DNA of 64,000 nt from contig DAJPGA010000001.1 in assembly GCA_025992895.1 (NCBI GenBank), forward strand, positions 1 to 64,000, in the 5' to 3' direction. Source of the stretch: Veillonellaceae bacterium. GTDB taxonomy: Bacteria; Bacillota; Negativicutes; Veillonellales; Dialisteraceae. Each line of letters opens with the position of its first letter. Position 1 is the first letter of the stretch. Shown piece after piece: positions 26,364-35,041 of this stretch. The notes beneath the pieces are model-generated. The model was not told the origin of the DNA. It saw only the letters and a list, made by a program, of their open reading frames with translations, and did no database searches. The position numbers and the translations under genes were made by a program.

Positions 26364-27656
26364 TTAATGGAATGGCCAGAAGATCGGGATGATGATAACG
26401 CAGGCAACCCAGGAAATCAGGCAGAGCGGAACACCAACTTTTACATAATCGTTGAATGTAAAGTTACCAGGTCCAAGAACCAGGGTGTTTGGCGGAGTAG
26501 CCATTGGGGTTGCGTAAGCCATGGAAGCTGCGATACCAAGTGCCATCAGTACAGGTTTCGGATCGCATCCGATGGACTGTGCAATGGAGATACCGATCGG
26601 AGCAAGAAGTGCTGCGGATGCGGTGTTAGACATGAACTGTGTCAGGATGTTGGAAATCAGGAACAGTACAGCGGTCAGGAGGTACGGGCTTGGGTTATCA
26701 CCCATAGCGCCTACGACGGTGTCAGCAATCAGTTTGCCTGCGCCGGTCTTTTCCATAGCGGTTGCAACGGAAAGCATACCAGCGAACAGGAAGATTGTTA
26801 CCCAGTCGATACCAGCATATGCTTCTTTTTCTTTGAGGCAGCCGGTGATGACGCAGAGGATTGCGCCGGTGACTGCTGCGGTCTGCAGCGGTACGGTCGG
26901 GAGTTCAAGAGCCATGCAGACTACAACGCCGACCATGATGAGACCGGAAATCCACATTTTTGTCTTGCTCTTTGGAGCCTTGTCATCAGAAGCACCTGCT
27001 TCTTCCTTAGCAGCCTGAACTGCTTCTTCGTCCATTTCGCCAGCATTGTGGGATGGAAGCATACGACGGCCGATGGTCAGCATCCATACGAGGATGATGA
27101 CGGACAGCGGAATGCCGATGTAAGCGAATTCAAAGAATCCGAATGTCGGGAGTCCTGCTGTAGCCAGTGCGCCGGTAACGATAACGTTTGGCGGAGTACC
27201 GATCATGGTGATGGTACCGCCGACGTTAGCAGCGATAGCCAGTGGCATCAATTCCTTGGAAGCCGGAACCTTAGCTGCCTGGCAGATACCAACAACAACT
27301 GGCATCAAGCATGCAACTGTACCGGTGTTGGAAGATACAGAGGACATAGCGATGGTTACGAGCATAACTGCGCCCATCAGGCGAACTTCACCGCTGCCTG
27401 CTTTTTTAACGACTGCAACGCCGATAGCTTCGGCAAGACCGGTTCTGAACATAGCAGCACCGATGACGAACATACCGCCGAACAGTACGACGGTGGAGTT
27501 GGACAGACCTGCATATACCTGTTTAGCAGGAAGAACGCCCAGAATACCGAGAACGGTACAAGCTGCCATAGCTGTGACTGCCAGCGGAATCAGTTCGGTA
27601 ACGAACAAGAAAGCTGCAACCGCCAGGACACACAGTGTGATAATGGCTGGATCCAT
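26364..27656 (-). CDS. Module C: DASS/SLC13-family anion permease
   Basis: 430 aa from MDPAIITLC. It is nearly identical to module B over the middle of the protein and differs at places such as KKAGSGEVRLMGA and ASMAYATPMA (Tyr where the other copies have Phe beside the second TPPN loop). Both SNT signatures are intact. First gene of module C. Confidence 0.93.
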   Translation of the reverse strand: MDPAIITLCVLAVAAFLFVTELIPLAVTAMAACTVLGILGVLPAKQVYAGLSNSTVVLFGGMFVIGAAMFRTGLAEAIGVAVVKKAGSGEVRLMGAVMLVTIAMSSVSSNTGTVACLMPVVVGICQAAKVPASKELMPLAIAANVGGTITMIGTPPNVIVTGALATAGLPTFGFFEFAYIGIPLSVIILVWMLTIGRRMLPSHNAGEMDEEAVQAAKEEAGASDDKAPKSKTKMWISGLIMVGVVVCMALELPTVPLQTAAVTGAILCVITGCLKEKEAYAGIDWVTIFLFAGMLSVATAMEKTGAGKLIADTVVGAMGDNPSPYLLTAVLFLISNILTQFMSNTASAALLAPIGISIAQSIGCDPKPVLMALGIAASMAYATPMATPPNTLVLGPGNFTFNDYVKVGVPLCLISWVACVIIIPIFWPFH

Positions 27657-27911
27657 AATTTTCACCTTCCTTAGTGATGATTCTTTGACCGGCTTCCCAA
27701 CCGGTGCGGGAGGATGCTCGTCAAAGAATGTTTCCGGAAGATTTTTGGAGACTCATATGAAATTGTTTGATAAAAATAGCTTGAATCGAATGAATCCCGA
27801 AATAATTTCCGGAAAACGACTCCCCTGAAGAACCTGCTATCCTCCTTTCAAAAATGGTCCCGGGGTCGAACCCTTATCTATGGATTTTCAGTTGCAATCC
27901 ATAGGCACCTA
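27657..27911 (-). promoter_or_regulatory. Module C structured 5' leader
   Basis: The start-proximal 145 nt are identical to module B as far as I can read; further upstream the two diverge. The elements are hairpin ATCCATAGG/CCTATGGAT, a GC-rich hairpin region, box AGGAGGATAGCAGG (27833-27846), outer stem (27807-27814 with 27732-27739), inner stem (27790-27796 with 27750-27756) and the final long hairpin. Confidence 0.7.
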
Positions 27912-27917
27912 TGGATA

Positions 27918-27946
27918 ATTCTATGCACGGGATACCCCCTTTTCAA
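27918..27946 (-). promoter_or_regulatory. Module C promoter
   Basis: -35 TTGAAA (27941-27946), 17-bp spacer, -10 TAGAAT (27918-27923), minus strand. Confidence 0.82.
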
Positions 27947-28490
27947 GCTGTATACAAAACCTCAAAACCCCTGTATTTACCGCATTTATTTTGCACTTGA
28001 AAAATGCTTATGACATATTTTGTCACGCTGTCTTTTTGCGCAGTATTTCTATTTGCTTTTACATCCTGACTAAATGCAAAATACCGCTTTTGGCCAGAAA
28101 TTCCGTCATTTTCGAATTACATAGTATACTATCTTTATGCTTACGGATACTATGCAGCAGTATTTCTGCAAATTCATTGTGTATACTATGTAAATTTAAG
28201 TATCAATTAACTATTACATAGTATGCACATCTAAATACATGCCTATCAACATTTACAATAAAGGATTATAAGCGTTGTTTATATAGCGGTAGTATCTCAG
28301 AAAATCCCTGTATTTACCGCTTTTATTTATATTCCTGAATCTGCACTTGCCTGTCATTATTTACAGCTTTCTTCCTTATAGAAAGTATACTATTTGTTCC
28401 ATTTTTCCGTATTTTGATATACTCCCCTTTTTGTGGTCTTATCCGATCCTCTTTATGTCCTTTTCCTTGCCGAAAGCCCCGGATTGCAAA
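27947..28490. other. AT-rich upstream region between modules C and D
   Basis: There is no gene. It holds the densest set of the palindromic motif: CATAGTATACTAT (28120-28132), GATACTATG (28146-28154), GTATACTATG (28181-28190), CATAGTATG (28218-28226) and AGTATACTAT (28384-28393). CCCTGTATTTACCGC occurs twice (27969 and 28305 areas). Confidence 0.55.
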
Positions 28491-28491
28491 C

Positions 28492-28523
28492 AAAAAACGC
28501 ACCTCCGAAGAGATGCGTCTTTT
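28492..28523 (-). terminator. Module D terminator (UUCG hairpin)
   Basis: ACGCATCTC-TTCG-GAGGTGCGT followed by T residues on the minus strand, as in modules A and B. Confidence 0.9.
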
Positions 28524-28545
28524 ATGATCCGTACTGATCTTACGA

Positions 28546-29670
28546 TCAGGATCCGAACTGTGCGAGCATGGTGCCTGCAGCTACTGCGGTACCAATAACG
28601 CCTGCTACGTTCGGGCCCATTGCCTGCATCAGCAGGTAGTTGGACGGGTTGTCTTTCAGACCTACAACCTGGGATACACGAGCTGCCATTGGAACGGCAG
28701 ATACGCCTGCGGAACCGATCAGCGGGTTGACCTTGTTGCCGGATGCGATTCTCATGATCTGGCCGAAGAGGACGCCGCCAGCGGTGCCGGCTGCGAATGC
28801 TACGAGGCCGAGAACGATGATTTCGATGGTCTGGATACGAAGGAATTTGTCGCCGGTCATGGTCAGGCCTGTGCCGGTTGCAAGGAAAATGGTAACGATG
28901 TTGCACATTGCATTCTGAGCAGTATCGGACAGACGTGCTGTAACACCGGAAACTTCAAACAGGTTGCCAAGGCAGAGGCATCCCATCAGGGCTGCTACTG
29001 GCGGCAGAAGCAGGGAAACTACGATAGCTACAACGATCGGGAATGCAACCTTTTCGAAGTGGGTTACAGGGCGAAGGTTGACCATGCGGATCTTACGCTG
29101 TTCTTTGGTGGTGCAGAGTTTCATGATCGGTGGCTGAATCAGCGGAACCAGGGACATGTAAGAGTAAGCAGCAACTGCGATAGCGCCCAGCAGATGTGGA
29201 GCCAGTTTAGTTGTCAGGTAAATAGCGGTCGGGCCGTCAGCACCACCGATGATACCGATGGAAGCTGCTTCCTGGACATTGAAGCCGAGGAGCATAGCGC
29301 CGGCGAGGGCTACGAATACGCCGATCTGAGCTGCAGCGCCCAGAAGAACCATTTTCGGGTTAGCGATCAATGGACCAAAGTCTGTCATTGCGCCTACGCC
29401 CATGAAAATCAGCGGCGGGAAAATTTCATACTTAATACCAAAACCAATAGCCATCATAACGCCCATATCGGTTTCAAAGCCGGTATTCGGGAAGTTGGCC
29501 ATAATGTCGCCAAATGCGATTGGCAGAAGCAGAAGAGGTTCATATTCTTTTGCAATTGCCAGGTACAGCAGGACAAGTCCTACTAAAATCATAACAATGT
29601 TTTCCCAGGTCAGAGAGGCAAAGCCAGAGTCTGTCCATACGGAAGCAAGTGCTCTCATAAAGCCGTCCAT
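28546..29670 (-). CDS. Module D: sodium-pumping decarboxylase beta subunit (OadB family)
   Basis: 374 aa, with [21 protein letters not shown] and AQNAMCN as copy-specific features and Ser as the last residue. All family motifs are present. Apart from the final ~50 codons, the DNA is essentially identical to module E. Last gene of module D. Confidence 0.93.
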   Translation of the reverse strand: MDGFMRALASVWTDSGFASLTWENIVMILVGLVLLYLAIAKEYEPLLLLPIAFGDIMANFPNTGFETDMGVMMAIGFGIKYEIFPPLIFMGVGAMTDFGPLIANPKMVLLGAAAQIGVFVALAGAMLLGFNVQEAASIGIIGGADGPTAIYLTTKLAPHLLGAIAVAAYSYMSLVPLIQPPIMKLCTTKEQRKIRMVNLRPVTHFEKVAFPIVVAIVVSLLLPPVAALMGCLCLGNLFEVSGVTARLSDTAQNAMCNIVTIFLATGTGLTMTGDKFLRIQTIEIIVLGLVAFAAGTAGGVLFGQIMRIASGNKVNPLIGSAGVSAVPMAARVSQVVGLKDNPSNYLLMQAMGPNVAGVIGTAVAAGTMLAQFGS

Positions 29671-29691
29671 ATTTTGTATCCTCCTATTTGA

Positions 29692-29820
29692 TTATTTTTT
29701 CTTTGCCTTTGTCGGGTCAATAACATGAATGAGCTGGATAACGCACGCCAGGAAAATCAGAACGGCGAACACGATTACCATGTTGGTGAGACAAATGGAA
29801 AGCGGGCTTGGAGTTGCCAT
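29692..29820 (-). CDS. Module D: OadG-like single-span subunit
   Basis: 42 aa, MATPSPLSICLTNMVIVFAV to HVIDPTKAKKK. It has Ala in place of Glu at residue 2 and a Cys in the span (FLACVIQL). AAAGGTGG lies before the ATG. Identical to the module E copy. Confidence 0.78.
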   Translation of the reverse strand: MATPSPLSICLTNMVIVFAVLIFLACVIQLIHVIDPTKAKKK

Positions 29821-29839
29821 GTAATAATCCACCTTTCTA

Positions 29840-29947
29840 CGATAAAGCATCTAAGGATGCCCGCGGCAAAGCCGCTTAAAATAAGGAAGACGGGATCCGG
29901 GAAAATCCGGACCCCTCCTTCGTCAGATGCAGAAGCATCTTGGCCTT
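29840..29947 (-). promoter_or_regulatory. Module D intercistronic hairpins (type 1)
   Basis: Same hairpin series as module A, with small changes (GGTCCGGA-tttt-CCCGGATCC; GCATCC/GGATGC-like pair). Confidence 0.5.
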
Positions 29948-29963
29948 CAAGGACAATTCCCTA

Positions 29964-31253
29964 TTAATGGAATGGCCACATGATCGGGATGATGATAACG
30001 CTGACTATAAGAGACAGCACGCACATCGGAACGCCGACTTTGACATAGTCATTGAAGGAGAATCCGCCAGGTCCGAGGACCAGGGTGTTTGGCGGAGTAG
30101 CCATTGGTGTGGCGAATGCGCAGGATGCCGCGATGCCAAGTGCCATCAGAACCGGTTTCGGATCGACGCCGATGGACTGTGCAATGGAAATTCCGATCGG
30201 AGCGAGGAGCGCTGCGGATGCGGTGTTGGACATGAACTGCGTGAGAATGTTGGAAATCAGGAACAGTACTGTTGTCAGGACATACGGGTTCGGGTTTGCA
30301 CCCATCATGCCTACGACGGTATCAGCAATCAGTTTGCCTGCGCCGGTCTTGTCCATTGCTGTTGCAACGGAAAGCATGCCTGCGAACAGGAAAATGGTTA
30401 CCCAGTCAATACCTGCATATGCTTCTTTTTCCTTGAGGCATCCGGTAATGACGCAGAGGATAGCGCCGGTAACGGCAGCTGTGTGGAGCGGCAGGTTCTT
30501 GAGGCCAAGAGCCATAGCCAGAACGACGCCGATCAGGATCAGGCCGGAAATCCACATCTTTGTTTTGCTCTTCGGAGCATCTCCGCCTGCGCCTGCTTCT
30601 TCCTTAGCAGCCTTCACAGCTTCTTCGTCCATCGCACCTGCAGATTTAACCGGCAGGAAATGACGTCCGACGAAGAGTGTGTAGAGGAGGATGATGATGG
30701 AGAGCGGAATACCGATCTTAGCGAATTCGAAGAATCCGAATGTCGGAAGCCCTGCTGCTGCAAGGGCGCCGGTAACGATAACGTTTGGCGGAGTACCGAT
30801 CATGGTGATCGTGCCGCCTACGTTAGCTGCGATTGCCAGAGGCATTAATTCCTTGGATGCAGGAATCTTAGCTGCCTGGCAGATGCCTACGATAACCGGC
30901 ATGAGGCAGGCAACGGTACCAGTGTTGGAGGATACGGAGGAGAGAACGATCGTGACGAGCATGATAGCTGCCATGAGCGGAATCTCATTCGTTCCTGCCT
31001 TCTTAACGACGGCTACGCCGATTGCTTCAGCAAGGCCTGTCTTGAACATAGCCGCGCCGATGACGAACATGCCGCCGAAGAGTACGACTGTGGAGTTGGA
31101 GAGTCCCGCATATACCTGTTTAGACGGAAGTACTCCCAGAATACCCAGTGCGGTACAAGCTGCCATAGCTGTGACAGCCAGCGGAATCAGTTCGGTGACG
31201 AACAGGAATGCTGCCACTGCGAGTACACACAGGGTGGTTATAGCTGGATCCAT
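29964..31253 (-). CDS. Module D: DASS/SLC13-family anion permease
   Basis: 429 aa, one residue shorter in the central loop (EEAGAGGDAPKSKTK). The C-terminus reads CVLSLIVSVIIIPIMWPFH, and ASCAFATPMA places a Cys near the second TPPN loop. SNT signatures are intact. AGGAAGGTG lies before the ATG. First gene of module D. Confidence 0.93.
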   Translation of the reverse strand: MDPAITTLCVLAVAAFLFVTELIPLAVTAMAACTALGILGVLPSKQVYAGLSNSTVVLFGGMFVIGAAMFKTGLAEAIGVAVVKKAGTNEIPLMAAIMLVTIVLSSVSSNTGTVACLMPVIVGICQAAKIPASKELMPLAIAANVGGTITMIGTPPNVIVTGALAAAGLPTFGFFEFAKIGIPLSIIILLYTLFVGRHFLPVKSAGAMDEEAVKAAKEEAGAGGDAPKSKTKMWISGLILIGVVLAMALGLKNLPLHTAAVTGAILCVITGCLKEKEAYAGIDWVTIFLFAGMLSVATAMDKTGAGKLIADTVVGMMGANPNPYVLTTVLFLISNILTQFMSNTASAALLAPIGISIAQSIGVDPKPVLMALGIAASCAFATPMATPPNTLVLGPGGFSFNDYVKVGVPMCVLSLIVSVIIIPIMWPFH

Positions 31254-31506
31254 GAATGTTCACCTTCCTTATTCATTTTTCATTCCATAGGCTTTCCTTG
31301 GGTGCTTTGGAAAGCGGAATTGGAAGAATGTCCCGGAAGAGTGTGGGATTCATATATATAATTGATAATAGCTGGATAGATAAATGAATCCTTCTGTTTC
31401 CCCCCGGAAACTGAAATAGCTCCTTGGAAACCTGCTATCCTCCTTTCTGAAGACCCGGAGCGGGCCCTGGATTTGTGACGGATTTCCCCCTCCGGCACAT
31501 GCACCT
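31254..31506 (-). promoter_or_regulatory. Module D structured 5' leader
   Basis: GC hairpin GGCCCG/CGGGTC, box AGGAGGATAGCAGG (31431-31444), outer CCGG-containing arms (31404-31410 with 31332-31339), inner stem GATTCAT/ATGAATC (31384-31390 with 31347-31353) and a final hairpin CTTTCC/GGAAAG. The inner stem is perfectly paired with bases different from module A. Confidence 0.68.
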
Positions 31507-31512
31507 GAACCC

Positions 31513-31541
31513 ATTGTATATACGGGCGACAATTTTTTCAA
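31513..31541 (-). promoter_or_regulatory. Module D promoter
   Basis: -35 TTGAAA (31536-31541), 17-bp spacer, -10 TACAAT (31513-31518), minus strand; identical boxes to module A. Confidence 0.85.
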
Positions 31542-31941
31542 ACTTGCCCGGCTTTATTCCAATCGTTTTTTAATCGTTTCTGTTATATTTACGTTATATT
31601 TAATTTATAATTAGCCTCATTTCATTTATAAACTTTGCTAATCATTCTTATCTCATCTGTATCTATTCGCTTTGCTCATCCTTGGCTGTATTTATCGTAT
31701 ACTATGCAATAAAGTATAGATTGCTATATTCTAGAATGCTATATAAATGCTAAGCATTTCCATCTTATACTTTTTGTTTTTCTGAATTTGCATTGAATAT
31801 TTCCATTCCATAGCTACCTATTTATTAATTCAGCTAGTGATAATAATTATCATCAAAATCGTTCTCAGTAAAAACGTCGTAATCTATGTAAAGTCGACAA
31901 TTAAAATGACGAAAAACGTCAAAATCTAAAAAATTATTAGA
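31542..31941. other. AT-rich upstream region between modules D and E
   Basis: There is no gene. GTATACTATG lies at 31697-31706 and AAGTATAG at 31712-31719. The rest is very AT-rich without other visible structure. Confidence 0.45.
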
Positions 31942-31992
31942 AATAAAAATCCGCAGAAATCAGAGATGAAAGTCTCTTTTTTCTGCGGATTT
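31942..31992 (-). terminator. Module E terminator
   Basis: A 12-bp perfect stem AAATCCGCAGAA (31947-31958) and TTCTGCGGATTT (31981-31992) with an inner GAGA/TCTC pairing. TTTTTA follows on the minus strand. It is unrelated in sequence to the UUCG terminators of modules A, B and D. Confidence 0.88.
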
Positions 31993-32040
31993 CATTATAA
32001 GCAGTATGCTTTTATGCGATAAGACTGGGGAATTCCAGTC

Positions 32041-33165
32041 TTAACCTCCGAACTGAGCCAGCATGGTGCCTGCAGCTACTGCAGTACCAATAACGCCTGC
32101 TACGTTCGGGCCCATTGCCTGCATCAGCAGGTAGTTGGACGGGTTGTCCTTCAGACCTACAACCTGGGAAACGCGGGCTGCCATTGGAACTGCAGATACG
32201 CCTGCGGAACCGATCAGCGGGTTGACCTTGTTGCCGGATGCGATTCTCATGATCTGGCCGAAGAGGACGCCGCCAGCGGTGCCGGCTGCGAATGCTACGA
32301 GGCCGAGAACGATGATTTCGATGGTCTGGATACGAAGGAATTTGTCGCCGGTCATGGTCAGGCCTGTGCCGGTTGCAAGGAAAATGGTAACGATGTTGCA
32401 CATTGCATTCTGAGCAGTATCGGACAGACGTGCTGTAACACCGGAAACTTCAAACAGGTTGCCAAGGCAGAGGCATCCCATCAGGGCTGCTACTGGCGGC
32501 AGAAGCAGGGAAACTACGATAGCTACAACGATCGGGAATGCAACCTTTTCGAAATGGGTTACAGGGCGAAGGTTGACCATGCGGATCTTACGCTGTTCTT
32601 TGGTGGTGCAGAGTTTCATGATCGGTGGCTGAATCAGCGGAACCAGGGACATGTAAGAGTAAGCAGCAACTGCGATAGCGCCCAGCAGATGTGGAGCCAG
32701 TTTAGTTGTCAGGTAAATAGCGGTCGGGCCGTCAGCACCACCGATGATACCGATGGAAGCTGCTTCCTGGACATTGAAGCCGAGGAGCATAGCGCCGGCG
32801 AGGGCTACGAATACGCCGATCTGAGCTGCAGCGCCCAGAAGAACCATTTTCGGGTTAGCGATCAATGGACCAAAGTCTGTCATTGCGCCTACGCCCATGA
32901 AAATCAGCGGCGGGAAAATTTCATACTTAATACCAAAACCAATAGCCATCATAACGCCCATATCGGTTTCAAAGCCGGTATTCGGGAAGTTGGCCATAAT
33001 GTCGCCAAATGCGATTGGCAGAAGCAGAAGAGGTTCATATTCTTTTGCAATTGCCAGGTACAGCAGGACAAGTCCTACTAAAATCATAACAATGTTTTCC
33101 CAGGTCAGAGAGGCAAAGCCAGAGTCTGTCCATACGGAAGCAAGTGCTCTCATAAAGCCGTCCAT
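32041..33165 (-). CDS. Module E: sodium-pumping decarboxylase beta subunit (OadB family)
   Basis: 374 aa. The protein equals module D except for the last residue (Gly). At the DNA level the final ~150 bp differ clearly, whereas upstream of 32192 I found only one, silent, difference (A at 32554, G at 29059). Last gene of module E. Confidence 0.93.
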   Translation of the reverse strand: MDGFMRALASVWTDSGFASLTWENIVMILVGLVLLYLAIAKEYEPLLLLPIAFGDIMANFPNTGFETDMGVMMAIGFGIKYEIFPPLIFMGVGAMTDFGPLIANPKMVLLGAAAQIGVFVALAGAMLLGFNVQEAASIGIIGGADGPTAIYLTTKLAPHLLGAIAVAAYSYMSLVPLIQPPIMKLCTTKEQRKIRMVNLRPVTHFEKVAFPIVVAIVVSLLLPPVAALMGCLCLGNLFEVSGVTARLSDTAQNAMCNIVTIFLATGTGLTMTGDKFLRIQTIEIIVLGLVAFAAGTAGGVLFGQIMRIASGNKVNPLIGSAGVSAVPMAARVSQVVGLKDNPSNYLLMQAMGPNVAGVIGTAVAAGTMLAQFGG

Positions 33166-33186
33166 ATTTTGTATCCTCCTATTTGA

Positions 33187-33315
33187 TTATTTTTTCTTTG
33201 CCTTTGTCGGGTCAATAACATGAATGAGCTGGATAACGCACGCCAGGAAAATCAGAACGGCGAACACGATTACCATGTTGGTGAGACAAATGGAAAGCGG
33301 GCTTGGAGTTGCCAT
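33187..33315 (-). CDS. Module E: OadG-like single-span subunit
   Basis: 42 aa, identical to the module D copy, including MATP at the start and the Cys in the membrane span. AAAGGTGG precedes the ATG. Confidence 0.78.
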   Translation of the reverse strand: MATPSPLSICLTNMVIVFAVLIFLACVIQLIHVIDPTKAKKK

Positions 33316-33334
33316 GTAATAATCCACCTTTCTA

Positions 33335-33442
33335 CGATAAAGCATCTAAGGATGCCCGCGGCAAAGCCGCTTAAAATAAGGAAGACGGGATCCGGGAAAA
33401 TCCGGACCCCTCCTTCGTCAGATGCAGAAGCATCTTGGCCTT
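33335..33442 (-). promoter_or_regulatory. Module E intercistronic hairpins (type 1)
   Basis: Identical to the module D spacer, with the same series of hairpins between permease and anchor genes. Confidence 0.5.
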
Positions 33443-33458
33443 CAAGGACAATTCCCTA

Positions 33459-34748
33459 TTAATGGAATGGCCACATGATCGGGATGATGATAACGCTGAC
33501 TATAAGAGACAGCACGCACATCGGAACGCCGACTTTGACATAGTCATTGAAGGAGAATCCGCCAGGTCCGAGGACCAGGGTGTTTGGCGGAGTAGCCATT
33601 GGTGTGGCGAATGCGCAGGATGCCGCGATGCCAAGTGCCATCAGAACCGGTTTCGGATCGACGCCGATGGACTGTGCAATGGAAATTCCGATCGGAGCGA
33701 GGAGCGCTGCGGATGCGGTGTTGGACATGAACTGCGTGAGAATGTTGGAAATCAGGAACAGTACTGTTGTCAGGACATACGGGTTCGGGTTTGCACCCAT
33801 CATGCCTACGACGGTATCAGCAATCAGTTTGCCTGCGCCGGTCTTGTCCATTGCTGTTGCAACGGAAAGCATGCCTGCGAACAGGAAAATGGTTACCCAG
33901 TCAATACCTGCATATGCTTCTTTTTCCTTGAGGCATCCGGTAATGACGCAGAGGATAGCGCCGGTAACGGCAGCTGTGTGGAGCGGCAGGTTCTTGAGGC
34001 CAAGAGCCATAGCCAGAACGACGCCGATCAGGATCAGGCCGGAAATCCACATCTTTGTTTTGCTCTTCGGAGCATCTCCGCCTGCGCCTGCTTCTTCCTT
34101 AGCAGCCTTCACAGCTTCTTCGTCCATCGCACCTGCAGATTTAACCGGCAGGAAATGACGTCCGACGAAGAGTGTGTAGAGGAGGATGATGATGGAGAGC
34201 GGAATACCGATCTTAGCGAATTCGAAGAATCCGAATGTCGGAAGCCCTGCTGCTGCAAGGGCGCCGGTAACGATAACGTTTGGCGGAGTACCGATCATGG
34301 TGATCGTGCCGCCTACGTTAGCTGCGATTGCCAGAGGCATTAATTCCTTGGATGCAGGAATCTTAGCTGCCTGGCAGATGCCTACGATAACCGGCATGAG
34401 GCAGGCAACGGTACCAGTGTTGGAGGATACGGAGGAGAGAACGATCGTGACGAGCATGATAGCTGCCATGAGCGGAATCTCATTCGTTCCTGCCTTCTTA
34501 ACGACGGCTACGCCGATTGCTTCAGCAAGGCCTGTCTTGAACATAGCCGCGCCGATGACGAACATGCCGCCGAAGAGTACGACTGTGGAGTTGGAGAGTC
34601 CCGCATATACCTGTTTAGACGGAAGTACTCCCAGAATACCCAGTGCGGTACAAGCTGCCATAGCTGTGACAGCCAGCGGAATCAGTTCGGTGACGAACAG
34701 GAATGCTGCAACCGCAAGCACACATAGTGTGATAATCGCTGGATCCAT
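33459..34748 (-). CDS. Module E: DASS/SLC13-family anion permease
   Basis: 429 aa from MDPAIITLC, chosen because AAAGGTGG lies 5 nt upstream; an in-frame ATG three codons earlier overlaps that site. The protein matches module D almost throughout. The first 13 codons differ in DNA from module D although the protein is nearly the same, so the identity block ends abruptly inside the gene. First gene of module E. Confidence 0.93.
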   Translation of the reverse strand: MDPAIITLCVLAVAAFLFVTELIPLAVTAMAACTALGILGVLPSKQVYAGLSNSTVVLFGGMFVIGAAMFKTGLAEAIGVAVVKKAGTNEIPLMAAIMLVTIVLSSVSSNTGTVACLMPVIVGICQAAKIPASKELMPLAIAANVGGTITMIGTPPNVIVTGALAAAGLPTFGFFEFAKIGIPLSIIILLYTLFVGRHFLPVKSAGAMDEEAVKAAKEEAGAGGDAPKSKTKMWISGLILIGVVLAMALGLKNLPLHTAAVTGAILCVITGCLKEKEAYAGIDWVTIFLFAGMLSVATAMDKTGAGKLIADTVVGMMGANPNPYVLTTVLFLISNILTQFMSNTASAALLAPIGISIAQSIGVDPKPVLMALGIAASCAFATPMATPPNTLVLGPGGFSFNDYVKVGVPMCVLSLIVSVIIIPIMWPFH

Positions 34749-35006
34749 AAAAACCACCTTTCTTGTTTATTGTTATTATTATTCTTGTTTTCAAAGAATA
34801 TCCGCCGCTTCTGCGGCCAGAATTTTTCCAGAAAAGTGAAAAGGTCCATGCTCTAATCCATCTATTAAATAATGAATATTGCAGAATACGGATCTTGATG
34901 AGCCCCCTCATAATCCTGGAAACCAACCGGACTGCTATCCTCCTTTTTCTACGTCCCGGGTTCCCGGCCGGGTCCGCCTTGAAGTACGCTCCCCTGTGAA
35001 GCGTCT
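34749..35006 (-). promoter_or_regulatory. Module E structured 5' leader (most diverged)
   Basis: It keeps the GC hairpin and the box AGGAGGATAGCAG (34932-34944). The outer stem is TTTCCAG/CTGGAAA (34916-34922 with 34825-34831 on the plus strand), replacing TTCCGGAA with compensating changes. A final hairpin GCCGC-agaa-GCGGC is present. The inner stem of the other modules is not recognisable; a local ATGAG/CTCAT hairpin lies there. Confidence 0.6.
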
Positions 35007-35012
35007 GAATTA

Positions 35013-35041
35013 ATGGTACAAGAAAAGTTCGGAATTTACAA
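35013..35041 (-). promoter_or_regulatory. Module E promoter
   Basis: -35 TTGTAA (35036-35041), 17-bp spacer, -10 TACCAT (35013-35018), minus strand. Weaker match than the other four. CATAGTAC lies immediately upstream (35047-35054). Confidence 0.72.
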
